Positions 1 through 7,823 of a DNA stretch of 21,526 nucleotides are shown one piece after another (the first letter of the stretch is position 1; each line of letters opens with the position of its first letter). The notes beneath the pieces are model-generated. The model was not told where the DNA came from, did not search any database, and worked only from the letters and a program-made list of their open reading frames with translations. A program made the translations under genes and the position numbers. The stretch is from JBBDNV01 sp040877415. GTDB lineage: Bacteria; Planctomycetota; Planctomycetia; Pirellulales; PALSA-1355. The stretch is taken from contig JBBDNV010000100.1 of NCBI GenBank assembly GCA_040877415.1, forward strand, positions 1 to 21,526, given 5' to 3'.

Positions 1-30
1 CCAACTCCCAACCCCCAACCCCCAACCCCT
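1..30. repeat. CCAACCC-type simple tandem repeat
   Basis: The first 30 bases are about four imperfect heptanucleotide units of the CCCAACC type (GGGGTTGG read on the minus strand). They abut the stop codon of the minus-strand gene that ends at 29. The G-rich strand could form a G-quadruplex. The array is cut by the window edge, so its full length is unknown. Confidence 0.6.
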
Positions 31-310
31 ACTTCCCTTCCTTCGGCTCCTCGACTGCGGGGGGCTGGGGCTGGCGGAGCTCGCTGAGAGTGGCTTCGAT
101 CAATTGCGTGCCGCCCGGGCCCATGCCGTGGTACAGTTGGCGCATGAAGAGCAGAGTCCGTTCGGCGGCGCCCTCGAAGTGCCAGGTGCAGTCGTCGAAC
201 TGGCAGCCGGTGATGCGCGGGATCTCGCCGCCGCGGTAAATCATCCTGCACTTCTCGAACCGGCACTCCTGGTATTCATTGCCGTCGATCACTTCCGTCG
301 CGTCGGACAT
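29..310 (-). CDS. conserved hypothetical protein, 93 aa
   Basis: I chose the ATG at 310 (protein begins MSDATEVIDG) because the compact, protein-like sequence starts there. An in-frame extension up to 397 adds a low-complexity N-terminus with no better start. No strong Shine-Dalgarno sequence precedes the ATG. The protein has no signal peptide or membrane segment. Residues 9-50 have a pentapeptide-like rhythm with paired Cys/Phe positions (ECRFEKC, then GCQFDDC), followed by an amphipathic helix (RTLLFMRQLYHGMG) and a Pro/Glu-rich tail. I recall similar short hypothetical proteins in proteobacteria and planctomycetes, but none with a known function. The gene is alone, and the nearest neighbour (at 884) is on the other strand. 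Confidence 0.6.
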   Translation of the reverse strand: MSDATEVIDGNEYQECRFEKCRMIYRGGEIPRITGCQFDDCTWHFEGAAERTLLFMRQLYHGMGPGGTQLIEATLSELRQPQPPAVEEPKEGK

Positions 311-485
311 CGTTTTGCCGGCGTGTTGCACGCAAGGTTTCCCCGCGCTGTTCGTGAGAGCCTGCCCCGAGTCATGCCGGCGTCCCACAACCAACACCGG
401 GCTCGCGCCGCGCTCAACCTACAGGACCGCGACGCGGGGCGAAAGAGGGGCGACGACGCAGCGCGTGGCAAGGAATTCTGGCAGG

Positions 486-541
486 TAGCTGAGTTCGCAA
501 GAACTCAGATCATGCAGGCTGAATTCTTGCGAATCCAGCTA
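486..541. repeat. REP-like nested inverted repeat
   Basis: Arms 486-503 and 524-541 (18 nt each, first arm beginning TAGCTGAGTTCGC) are reverse complements at 16 of 18 positions, separated by 20 nt. Each half is also a hairpin of its own. CTGAGTTC/GAACTCAG (489-496/501-508) is a perfect 8-bp stem with a GCAA loop. CTGAATTC/GAATCCAG (519-526/531-538) is 7 of 8 with a TTGC loop. The two loops are complementary to each other. The element can therefore fold as one long cruciform or as two kissing hairpins, typical of repeated extragenic palindrome (BIME-like) units. I saw only one copy in this window. Confidence 0.65.
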
Positions 542-808
542 CACACGCCATAGAAACTTGCCACACACAAGACGCACGTCGATTTCCGTGCCCGAGCGGT
601 CGAAAACGGCGTGTTCACATCATGGCCGACGCTGGCACGCTCGAGGCGGCCCGGGCCGAGCCGGAATATTTGTTCCGATTTCGGCGTCCCGAGCTGTACG
701 GCCCGCTTGGGGGGTCCATGGGAAAGGAATCGGTCTCGACGCTTCGGCCGTTTTCAGTTATTCAATGCGGCCCCTTAAGTTACGTCGCCACCTCGTGAGG
801 GGCCATCG

Positions 809-836
809 TTGCCGATTGCGGCCTGGACGCGATAAT
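809..836 (+). promoter_or_regulatory. possible sigma-70 promoter of the acylase gene
   Basis: TTGCCG (809-814, 4 of 6 consensus bases) and GATAAT (831-836, 5 of 6) are separated by 16 nt. This predicts a start near 843, about 40 nt before the ATG. It is a motif match only; the -35 is weak. Confidence 0.3.
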
Positions 837-883
837 TTGAGTAAGAGCGGCTGATTACGCCGCCACAGGTTGGAGGGCGCAGC

Positions 884-3145
884 ATGTCATTGGTCCCAAC
901 CGCCCTCCTCGGGCGGTGTTGTCTCGCATCGCTGATTCTGATGGCAAGCGTGACAGCGCTTGGGGCCGATTCGCCCAACCCCGTCGATCCGGTGACGCCC
1001 GGCGTGTTGAGCCCGGCCGAAGAAGCGGAATCCAGGGAGCTAGCGCGCGGGGTGACGATCTATCGCGACGCCTATGGCGTGCCGCACATTCACGGCGAGA
1101 CCGACCGGCACGTGATGTTCGGCTACGCGTATGCCCAGGCCGAGGATTATTTCTGGCAGGTGGAAGACACGTACATTTTGAGCCTGGGCCGGTATTGCGA
1201 GGTGCACGGCCACATGGGGCTCAACAGCGATCTGTTGAACCGGGCCTTCGAGGTGGTGCCGAAATCGCGCGCCGCGTATCGCCAGCTCGAGCCCGAATAC
1301 CAGGCCCTGTGCGGCGCGTTTACGCGGGGGCTGAATTACTACCTGGCGACGCATCCCGAGACGAAGCCGCGGCTGATCAAGCATTTCGAGCCGTGGCACG
1401 TGTTGGCCTACGGACGGCAGGTGCTGCTCGAATTGTGCTTCCGCTATACGCGGCTGTCGCACACCTACCTGCCGCGCGCGCATCCGCCGATCTGGGCGGA
1501 AGCGGGCTCGAACGGCTGGGCGATTGCGCCCAAACGCACGGCCTCGGGACACGCCATGCTGTTCGTCAATCCGCACCTGCCGTGGTTCGGCTTCTCGCAA
1601 ATGTACGAGGCGCATCTGAAGAGCGACGAAGGCTGGTCGTTTTCCGGCGCGACGATGTACGGCAACTGCGTGCCGACGCTGGGACACAACGAGTTTTTGG
1701 GCTGGACCTACACGACCAACGAGCCCGACATCGCCGACGTGTGGCGGGTCACCTTCGACCATCCCGAGGATCCGCTCAAATACCGCTACGGCGATGGTTA
1801 TCGGGAGGCCGTCGAGTGGGTTGAAACGATCAAAGTCAAAATCGGCGACCGCATGCACGACCGCACGGTCAAGCTGCGCAAGACCCACCACGGGCCGACC
1901 GTCGTTAAAGAGGACGACGAGCACTACCTGGCGGCGCGCATCGCCGGGCTCGACAGCGTCCGCATGCTGCGGCAGCAGATGGAGCTGGTGCGGTCGCGCA
2001 ACCTGCAAGAATTCAAAAGCGGGCTGGCCATGCAGCAGTTTCCGATCATGAACGTGATTTATGCCGATCAGGCGGGCAACATCATGTTCCTCTACAACGG
2101 GCTGGTGCCGCGGCGCGATCCGCGGTTCAACTGGAGCTTGCCGGTCGACGGCGCCGATCCGCGGACCGAGTGGAACGGCATGCACGCGCTCGACGAGCTG
2201 CCGCAATTGCTCAACCCGGCGGACGGATTCGTGCAGAACTGCAATTCGAGCCCGTTTACGACGTGCGACACGGGCAACCCGGATCCCGCGAAGTACCCGC
2301 CCTACATGGTCGAAGACGCGGGCGACGACAAGCGCCGGGCCAAGCGATCGCGGCAGATTCTGCGGGACATGGATGCCGTGACGTTCGACGAGCTGCAGAA
2401 AGTGGCGTTTGACACGAAGCTCTACTGGGCCAGCGAGCAATTGCCCGTATACGCCCGCCGCTTCGAGCAGTTGCGCGCCAGCGATCCGGAGCTGGCGGCC
2501 CATGTCGAGCCGTACTTGAAGCATTTGCTCGACTGGGATTGCCGGGTGGAGGCGGCCAGCACGCAGGCGACCCTGTGCGAGGCCTGGTACGAAGAGCTTT
2601 TCGGCATGGACTATCCGGCCGAAACGCTGCTGCCGCAGTATGTCGACGAGCCGAAGCGCGAGTTCGAGGCGCTCGTCGTCGCCGCCGACAAGCTCCGGTC
2701 GCGGCATGGCGACTGGCGCGTTCCCTGGGCCGAGTTGTTCCGCGCCCAGCGATTGCCGCACCTGATCGATCTGACGCAAATGGCGTTCGACGACAAGAAG
2801 CCGAGCCTGCCGAGTTTCGGCGCGCCGGGCCCGCTGGGGGTCGTGTTCACGCAATACTACGCGCCATCGATCAACATTCCGTTCCTGTTGTCGATGAACA
2901 AGCGGTACGGGCTGGTGGGCACGAGCTACATGGCCGTGTATGAATTCGGTCCGAAGGTGCGCGGCGCCAGCGTGCTGAATTTCGGCGAAAGCGGCGATCC
3001 GGCGTCGCCGCACTTTTTCGACCAGGCCCGCTTGCTTTCCGAGCGGAAGCTCAAGCCCGACCTGTACCGCTGGCCCGACGTGCTTGACGGCGCCCGGCTC
3101 GTCTATCATCCGGGCGAACCGCCGCACGAGCGCGTGGCGCGGTAG
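884..3145 (+). CDS. penicillin acylase family protein (secreted Ntn hydrolase), 753 aa
   Basis: This is a precursor of the penicillin/acyl-homoserine-lactone acylase family. Such enzymes hydrolyse amide bonds of N-acyl compounds in the periplasm after self-cleavage into two chains. The ATG at 884 has a good GGAGGG at 872-877. Residues 1-28 look like a signal peptide (hydrophobic core ASLILMASVTALGA). The alpha-chain part contains the conserved start IYRDAYGVPHIHG and AYAQAEDYFWQVE. The cleavage point and nucleophile is the Gly-Ser pair before NGWAIAP, giving Ser209 as the new N-terminus of the beta chain. Downstream are HNEFLGWTYT, KTHHGPTV and GFVQNCNSSPF, all family-like. The size fits the PvdQ/QuiP/aculeacin-acylase type. 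Substrate cannot be told: quorum-signal degradation and scavenging of acylated amines are both possible. It appears monocistronic. Confidence 0.88.
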   Translation: MSLVPTALLGRCCLASLILMASVTALGADSPNPVDPVTPGVLSPAEEAESRELARGVTIYRDAYGVPHIHGETDRHVMFGYAYAQAEDYFWQVEDTYILSLGRYCEVHGHMGLNSDLLNRAFEVVPKSRAAYRQLEPEYQALCGAFTRGLNYYLATHPETKPRLIKHFEPWHVLAYGRQVLLELCFRYTRLSHTYLPRAHPPIWAEAGSNGWAIAPKRTASGHAMLFVNPHLPWFGFSQMYEAHLKSDEGWSFSGATMYGNCVPTLGHNEFLGWTYTTNEPDIADVWRVTFDHPEDPLKYRYGDGYREAVEWVETIKVKIGDRMHDRTVKLRKTHHGPTVVKEDDEHYLAARIAGLDSVRMLRQQMELVRSRNLQEFKSGLAMQQFPIMNVIYADQAGNIMFLYNGLVPRRDPRFNWSLPVDGADPRTEWNGMHALDELPQLLNPADGFVQNCNSSPFTTCDTGNPDPAKYPPYMVEDAGDDKRRAKRSRQILRDMDAVTFDELQKVAFDTKLYWASEQLPVYARRFEQLRASDPELAAHVEPYLKHLLDWDCRVEAASTQATLCEAWYEELFGMDYPAETLLPQYVDEPKREFEALVVAADKLRSRHGDWRVPWAELFRAQRLPHLIDLTQMAFDDKKPSLPSFGAPGPLGVVFTQYYAPSINIPFLLSMNKRYGLVGTSYMAVYEFGPKVRGASVLNFGESGDPASPHFFDQARLLSERKLKPDLYRWPDVLDGARLVYHPGEPPHERVAR

Positions 3146-3199
3146 GCCGCCGGTGGGGTGCGACGCGCGTGAGGACGCCGGCTTGCACGCGAGGCGGCC

Positions 3200-3415
3200 C
3201 TATCGGACGCCGAGGCTGCGTTCGATGTCGCGCGCTTTGGCGTCGGCACCGGTGAATTGCGACTCGTCGGCCGGCGGGCGCAGATTCCTGGTCCACGGCT
3301 CGCGCTGTTCGCCGTATCCCTGACCGCGCCAATTGCAGGCCCGGCAGCCGGCCATCGCGGACGCGCAAACGACCGCGAAAATGAGCGAGCGCAAGGGACC
3401 GCTTGAGCAACGCAT
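3200..3415 (-). CDS. small putative lipoprotein, 71 aa
   Basis: The protein begins with a basic N-terminus and a hydrophobic stretch (LIFAVVCASAMAGC) that ends in a lipobox-like MAGC, predicting a lipid-anchored mature protein of about 48 residues. The mature part has the pattern W-T-R-N-L-R-P-P then AKARDIERSLGVR at the C-terminus. I recall this type of ending, with an aromatic residue, an Arg-rich turn and a final 'ARxIExxLG' helix, in small planctomycete lipoproteins of unknown function; that is memory, not a search. No clear Shine-Dalgarno lies before the ATG at 3415. It is on the same strand as, and 163 nt downstream of, the thioredoxin gene and could share its transcript. Confidence 0.55.
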   Translation of the reverse strand: MRCSSGPLRSLIFAVVCASAMAGCRACNWRGQGYGEQREPWTRNLRPPADESQFTGADAKARDIERSLGVR

Positions 3416-3578
3416 GCTGGACGACCGCGCTTGTGTGAAATGCCGGCTGACGAGGGCGGGAGTTTCCCAGATTCACCCCGATCGTGCCAGACCAATTGGC
3501 CGCGTCGGCGACGCGGTGAATGCCGTGCTGGCACGCGCCGCTCTTAAAAAGATCGGCCGGGTCGACCGTTGGGGCGCG

Positions 3579-3953
3579 TCAACGCGTATACGCCGAGCTG
3601 CACAGGCTGCGCAGGTGCTCCGACGTCGTGCCGCCTGAAAAACGGTTCACTTCGTTGCCGTTCTCGAGGAACACGAACGTGGGCACGGCGCGGATGCCGT
3701 ATTGCTGCGTCAAATCGCGCTGGCGGTCGACGTCGACGTCGCGCATGTGGTAACCCTGGCGGCGCATGTTGGCCACGATCGGCTTCATCTGTCGGCAAGG
3801 GCCGCACCACGTGGCGTTGAAGAACAGCACTTCGCCGCGATTGGTCCACGGCACGTTCAGCCGGTCCACGCGGATGGCCTGGTACTCCTTGATGGCGAAA
3901 ACGGCCGCGGCCGGGGCGACCACCAGCAACAAGCAAAGAATGTAGATTCGCAT
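3579..3953 (-). CDS. membrane-anchored/periplasmic thioredoxin-family protein, 124 aa
   Basis: Residues 1-21 form a hydrophobic signal or anchor (YILCLLLVVAPAAAVFAI). A thioredoxin fold follows, with the active-site motif WCGPC at residues 49-53 and the cis-proline at Pro91 in AVPTFVF. The usual Asp/Val-rich strand (DVDVDRQRDLTQQYGI) lies between them. This predicts a thiol-disulfide oxidoreductase acting outside the cytoplasm, probably a reductant or chaperone for secreted or cytochrome proteins; the partner is not evident from the context. The length is normal for a single thioredoxin domain with an anchor. The ATG at 3953 is the only sensible start; only a weak GGGA lies upstream. The gene is divergent from the BNR gene at 4276. 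Confidence 0.85.
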   Translation of the reverse strand: MRIYILCLLLVVAPAAAVFAIKEYQAIRVDRLNVPWTNRGEVLFFNATWCGPCRQMKPIVANMRRQGYHMRDVDVDRQRDLTQQYGIRAVPTFVFLENGNEVNRFSGGTTSEHLRSLCSSAYTR

Positions 3954-4275
3954 CGATTCGATGTCCCGTTTGTTCAGCGCGGGGAATTGCCCGCATCGAG
4001 CATCGCTAAATTAGTGCCGAGCCTTTACCCATTCGGTTGGCGGGCTCGTCTACAGCAACGCTAGCTCAACGTGCGCCGGCGGGCAAAACGCCGCGCGGAT
4101 TGCGCGGCTATGGCAAATTATCCGGGCGCCAGCGCGAGCCGTTGTTTTCGCGCCAGTCCCTACGATCGGCAAAAGGCGCCGCAGGTGGCTCCGGCCGTTT
4201 CTCTCGCGTATTATAGACCCTCGGCGCCGGCCGAGACGTCGCGTTCGGCGGGCCGTGCAAGGAGAATTTCTTACC
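3954..4275. other. divergent intergenic region (thioredoxin / BNR protein)
   Basis: The 322 bases between the two divergent genes hold no credible ORF. A TATTAT hexamer at 4209-4214 (5 of 6 of a -10 box) lies 62 nt before the ATG of the BNR gene, but I see no matching -35 box. Nothing else stands out. Confidence 0.4.
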
Positions 4276-5682
4276 ATGCGCATTCACGCTCACAGGGCGT
4301 TAGGGGCGTGCGGCTTTGCGCTGTTGGCCGCCCTGGCCGCTCGGCCGCTACCGGGCGGCGAGCCCTTTACGCTGGCCGAGGACGATGGATACCGGGGCAT
4401 CTGGTACGCGGTGCAAAAGACGGGCGACCCGTACGTTTATAAATACTCCGGCGGCATGCCCACCTATCCGCAGCAGCACTTGCCGATCGCTTGCTACGCG
4501 GCCGCGGCGAACAAGACGTTTTTCGTCTACGGCGGCAGCGTGCGCGGCAAACAGCGGCTGCTGCACATGGTCTCCTATTTCGATCATGCCACCCGCACCG
4601 TGCCGCGCCCGCGCATCCTGCTCGACAAGAAGACGGGCGATGCCCACGACAACCCGACGTTGGCGGTGGATCGAAGCGGCTACCTGTGGATCTTTTCGAA
4701 CGCGCACGGCGCGTCGCGGCCCTCGTACATCCACCGCAGCGCCGAGCCGTACGCAATCGACAAGTTCCAACACGTGTTGACGACGAATTTCTCGTATGCG
4801 CAGCCGTGGGTGCTCGATGACGCGAGCTTCATTCTGATGCACACGCGGTACCTGTCGGGCAAGCGCGTCATGCACTGGATGACCAGCCGCGACGGCTTTC
4901 GATGGAACGAGCCACAGGCGCTTGCGCACATTGCCGAGGGACATTACCAGCAAAGCTGTTCGGACGGCCGGCGCGTGGCGACGACGTTCAATTACCATCC
5001 TCGCGAGGGCGGGCTGAACGCGCGGACGAATCTTTACTATTTGGAGTCCCCCGACGCCGGGCACACCTGGCAGACCGTCTCCGGCGAGCCGGTCAAAACG
5101 CCGCTTTCGGAAGTGCGGAATCCGACGCTCGTGCGGGACTACGAATCGGCCGGGTGGCTCGTCTTTCTCAAGCAATTGCTGTTCGACGCGGACGGCCGAG
5201 CGGTGATTTTGTACCAGACGAGCCGCGGACCCGAGCCGGGGCCGAAGAACGATCCCCGCACATGGCACATCGCGCGGTGGACCGGACAGTCGTGGGACTA
5301 CCGGGACGTGACGACGTCGGACCACAACTACGATTTCGGTTCGCTTTATATCGAGGCCGACGGCACGTGGCGGCTGATTGCGCCCACCGATCCCGGCGCG
5401 CAGCCCTACTGCACCGGCGGACAGATGGTGATGTGGACCAGCGGCGACCTAGGCCGCACGTGGCGGAAGGCAAAACAACTGACGCACGACGAGCGGCACA
5501 ACCACTCCTTCGCCCGGCGGCCGCTGCACGCGCATGCGGACTTTTATGCCCTGTGGGGAGACGGCCACGCGCAGCGTCCCTCCGAGTCGTCGCTCTATTT
5601 CACCGATCGAGGGGGCACGCACGTCTGGCGGCTGCCTGCGAAGATGACCGGCGACACGGCGAGCCCCGAGGTGGCTTGGTGA
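4276..5682 (+). CDS. secreted BNR repeat-containing protein (BNR_4 type), 468 aa
   Basis: The ATG at 4276 is preferred over an in-frame GTG at 4255 because AAGGAG (4259-4264) lies between them and a signal peptide begins right at the ATG (RIHAHRALGACGFALLAALAA). The mature protein opens with DDGYRGIWYAVQKTG and has repeated 'H/D-N-P-T-L' and 'S-x-D-x-G-x-T-W' blades (DNPTLAVDRSGYLWIF, SPDAGHTWQTV, TSGDLGRTWRKA). These are the Asp-box/BNR signatures of a beta-propeller. Overall it resembles the BNR_4 family, which includes ulvan-lyase-like polysaccharide lyases and many uncharacterised planctomycete proteins. A role in binding or cleaving an acidic polysaccharide outside the cell is an inference. 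No sulfatase or glycosidase partner is next to it. Confidence 0.8.
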   Translation: MRIHAHRALGACGFALLAALAARPLPGGEPFTLAEDDGYRGIWYAVQKTGDPYVYKYSGGMPTYPQQHLPIACYAAAANKTFFVYGGSVRGKQRLLHMVSYFDHATRTVPRPRILLDKKTGDAHDNPTLAVDRSGYLWIFSNAHGASRPSYIHRSAEPYAIDKFQHVLTTNFSYAQPWVLDDASFILMHTRYLSGKRVMHWMTSRDGFRWNEPQALAHIAEGHYQQSCSDGRRVATTFNYHPREGGLNARTNLYYLESPDAGHTWQTVSGEPVKTPLSEVRNPTLVRDYESAGWLVFLKQLLFDADGRAVILYQTSRGPEPGPKNDPRTWHIARWTGQSWDYRDVTTSDHNYDFGSLYIEADGTWRLIAPTDPGAQPYCTGGQMVMWTSGDLGRTWRKAKQLTHDERHNHSFARRPLHAHADFYALWGDGHAQRPSESSLYFTDRGGTHVWRLPAKMTGDTASPEVAW

Positions 5683-5766
5683 GCAACTGACGGCCGCTTT
5701 CGGCATCGCCTTGCAACGAGTCGGAGTTTGTCCACGCCGCGGTAGTCCCGGCTTGCGGCCCAGCGT

Positions 5767-5801
5767 AACGACTGTTGCCCTTTATAGTTAGGACAATCGT
5801 T
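5767..5801. promoter_or_regulatory. imperfect inverted repeat upstream of the metal-import operon
   Basis: AACGACTGTT (5767-5776) and GACAATCGTT (5792-5801) are reverse complements at 8 of 10 positions with a 15-nt spacer that contains TATAGT (5783-5788). It could be a second regulator site or chance. It lies about 50 nt upstream of the better promoter. Confidence 0.25.
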
Positions 5802-5849
5802 CTACTCCCGGCAGGGCGGAAAGTCGAGAGCCCCCCCTGTTTATCAATC

Positions 5850-5879
5850 TTGACTCCCCGGATTTGGCGAGTGTAAAAT
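5850..5879 (+). promoter_or_regulatory. sigma-70-like promoter of the metal-import operon
   Basis: TTGACT (5850-5855, 5 of 6) and TAAAAT (5874-5879, 5 of 6) are separated by 18 nt. The predicted start is near 5886, giving a leader of about 85 nt before the TTG start codon at 5972. It is the best promoter match I found in the window. Confidence 0.6.
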
Positions 5880-5902
5880 TGTATTTTTGAGTATGCCAAA
5901 TC
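5861..5902. promoter_or_regulatory. putative metalloregulator operator (8-bp perfect dyad)
   Basis: GATTTGGC (5861-5868) and GCCAAATC (5895-5902) are perfect reverse complements 26 nt apart, and the AT-rich centre retains partial symmetry (AAAA opposite TTTT). The left arm falls in the -35/-10 spacer and the right arm lies just downstream of the predicted start. This is where a repressor would block RNA polymerase. A DtxR/MntR- or Fur-type protein is the natural candidate given the genes downstream. Binding is inferred; the sequence does not match a specific box I know. Confidence 0.45.
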
Positions 5903-5971
5903 TGCTGTCGGTGCCGTCAAAGACTCGATTTTCAACCGTTACCACCCGATAGCGCACCGGGAGACTATCCA

Positions 5972-6955
5972 TTGCTCAAGCACTTAGCCATGTTGGTTTC
6001 GCTCCTGCTGGTGGCCCTGGCCGGCGGATGCTCGGGAGACGCCGACTCGCGCGCCGACGGCTTGCGGGCCCGGTATCCGATTCATGCCGTGGCAACGGTG
6101 GGGATGGTCGCCGACATCGTTCGCAACGTCGGCGGGCCGCACGTGGAGGTGACCCAGATCATGGGCGCCGGCGTCGATCCGCATCTTTACAAAGCCACGC
6201 GCGACGACGTCGAGTTGATCATGAACGGCGACATCGTGTTTTATTCCGGTTTGATGCTGGAAGGCAAGATGATCGACACGCTCGTGAGAATCTCGCGCAG
6301 CAAGCCGGTGTACGCGGTCACTGAGATGATCGAGCCGCAATTTTTGCTCGAACCCGACGACTTCGCGGGCCATTACGATCCGCACGTGTGGATGGACGTG
6401 AGCGCGTGGGCAAAATGCGTCGGCGCGGCGGCCAAGGCGCTAGGGGAATTCGATCCGGCGCATGCCGCGGAATATCAGGCCAACGCCGAGCGCTATCGGC
6501 GCGAGCTCGAGGAGCTGCACGAATACGGCCGCCGTTCGATCGCCACGATCCCCAAGGAAAAACGAGTGCTCATCACTTCGCACGACGCCTTCAACTACTA
6601 CGGACGCGCGTATGGCCTGGACGTGCAAGGCGTGCAGGGGATCTCGACCGAATCCGAAGCCGGGCTGCAGCGGATTAACGAACTGGTCGACTTGATCGTC
6701 GATAAAAAGATCAAGTCCGTTTTCGTCGAGAGCAGCGTGCCGCGGAAGAACGTGGAAGCGATCGCGGCCGGAGCCCGGGCGCGCGGCCACGACGTCGCCA
6801 TCGGCGGCGAGTTGTTTTCCGACGCGATGGGCGAGGCGGGAAGCTACAAGGGAACGTACGTCGGCATGCTCGATCACAACATCACCCTGACGACACGCGC
6901 GCTGGGAGGCGAAGCGCCGCAAACAGGGTTTCACGGGAAGCTGGCCGCCGATTGA
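5972..6955 (+). CDS. metal ABC transporter solute-binding lipoprotein (TroA/PsaA/ZnuA family), 327 aa
   Basis: This is a cluster A-I periplasmic binding protein for Mn, Zn or Fe. The TTG at 5972 has GGGAG at 5959-5963; an in-frame ATG at 5990 would shorten it by six residues. The lipobox LAGGC places the lipidated cysteine at Cys20. The four expected metal ligands are visible: His71 (in VDPHLY), His138 (in DPHVWMD), Glu227 (in STESEAG) and Asp284 (in LFSDAMG). The His-His-Glu-Asp set, and the absence of the long His-rich loop of classical ZnuA, favour Mn(II) (or Fe) over Zn. That is family knowledge applied to the sequence. First gene of a four-gene operon with its ATPase and two permeases. 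Confidence 0.9.
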   Translation: MLKHLAMLVSLLLVALAGGCSGDADSRADGLRARYPIHAVATVGMVADIVRNVGGPHVEVTQIMGAGVDPHLYKATRDDVELIMNGDIVFYSGLMLEGKMIDTLVRISRSKPVYAVTEMIEPQFLLEPDDFAGHYDPHVWMDVSAWAKCVGAAAKALGEFDPAHAAEYQANAERYRRELEELHEYGRRSIATIPKEKRVLITSHDAFNYYGRAYGLDVQGVQGISTESEAGLQRINELVDLIVDKKIKSVFVESSVPRKNVEAIAAGARARGHDVAIGGELFSDAMGEAGSYKGTYVGMLDHNITLTTRALGGEAPQTGFHGKLAAD

Positions 6956-6992
6956 AGATGCGCGGTCGAAAATGATTCAGCGAGGCGCAAAA

Positions 6993-7823
6993 ATGTCGGT
7001 CACGCTCGATGGGTCGTCGACCCACGTCGATTCGGGAAATCCGCCGGACCATTCCACGGCGACGCCGCTAGTGGTTCGCGACCTGACGGTTGCTTACCAA
7101 CGCAAGCCCGTCCTGTGGGACGTCAGTTTCGAGCTGCCCCGCGGCAAGCTCGTGGGGGTCATCGGGCCCAACGGAGCCGGCAAGAGCACGCTCATCAAGG
7201 CGGTGTTGGACCTGGTTCCCAGCGCTTCGGGCCAGGTGCTGGTGTTCGGCAAGCCGTATCGAAAAAACCGGCATCGCGTGGGGTACGTGCCGCAGCGCGA
7301 AAGCGTCGATTGGGATTTCCCCGTCAGCGCCGTCGACGTCGTGGCCATGGGGCTGTACGGCAGGATCGGCTGGTGCCGCCCGGTGACGAGAAAATACCGG
7401 CAGCTTGCGCTTGCGGCCCTGGCGCGCGTGGGCATCGCCGAACTGGCCAACCGGCAGATCAGCCATTTGTCGGGCGGACAGCAGCAGCGCACGTTTCTGG
7501 CCAGGGCGCTGGTGCAGAATGCGGACCTGTATCTGATGGATGAGCCGTTCGCGGCCGTGGACGCCGCCACGGAACGGGCGATCGTCGAAATCCTGCACGA
7601 GCTCAGGCGGGCCGGCAAGACGATGGTGGTCGTGCACCACGATTTGCAAACCGTGCCGGAGTATTTCGATCACGTCATTCTGCTCAACATGCGCGTCGTC
7701 GCGGCGGGAGCGACCCGCGATGTGTTTACCAACGAGAACCTGCAGAAGACTTACGGCGGCAAACTGACGCTGCTGGATCAGGCGGCCGAAGCGATGCGGC
7801 GGGAGGGAGCCCCCAGCGGATGA
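6993..7823 (+). CDS. metal ABC transporter ATP-binding protein (MntB/ZnuC-like), 276 aa
   Basis: This is the cytoplasmic ATPase that drives metal import. Counted from the ATG at 6993 it has Walker A GPNGAGKST (58-66), Q-loop PQRESVDW, signature LSGGQQQR (159-166), Walker B LYLMDEP (179-185) and the switch histidine in VVVHHD. The segment RVGYVPQRESVDWDFPV is typical of the Mn/Zn subfamily. I prefer the ATG at 6993 because GAGG (6982-6985) sits 7 nt before it. The in-frame ATG at 6972 would add seven residues but has no ribosome binding site. The stop codon overlaps the start of the first permease by 4 nt, indicating translational coupling. Confidence 0.9.
   Translation: MSVTLDGSSTHVDSGNPPDHSTATPLVVRDLTVAYQRKPVLWDVSFELPRGKLVGVIGPNGAGKSTLIKAVLDLVPSASGQVLVFGKPYRKNRHRVGYVPQRESVDWDFPVSAVDVVAMGLYGRIGWCRPVTRKYRQLALAALARVGIAELANRQISHLSGGQQQRTFLARALVQNADLYLMDEPFAAVDAATERAIVEILHELRRAGKTMVVVHHDLQTVPEYFDHVILLNMRVVAAGATRDVFTNENLQKTYGGKLTLLDQAAEAMRREGAPSG

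Larger units (their letters stand above)
311..883. other. long intergenic region between the small hypothetical gene and the acylase
   Basis: About 570 bases hold no convincing gene. The open frames here have random composition (Arg/Ala-rich) and no ribosome binding sites. The region contains the nested inverted repeat at 486-541 and a possible promoter at 809-836 for the acylase gene. I see nothing else. Confidence 0.5.

Noticed and set aside
558..854. 98-codon plus-strand frame before the acylase
   Set aside because: Arg/Ser-rich random composition with no ribosome binding site; treated as intergenic.
1040..3127. Long minus-strand open frame (695 codons) inside the acylase gene
   Set aside because: It is a shadow of the high-GC coding strand: His/Arg/Val-rich composition, no recognisable motif, and fully overlapped by a convincing acylase.
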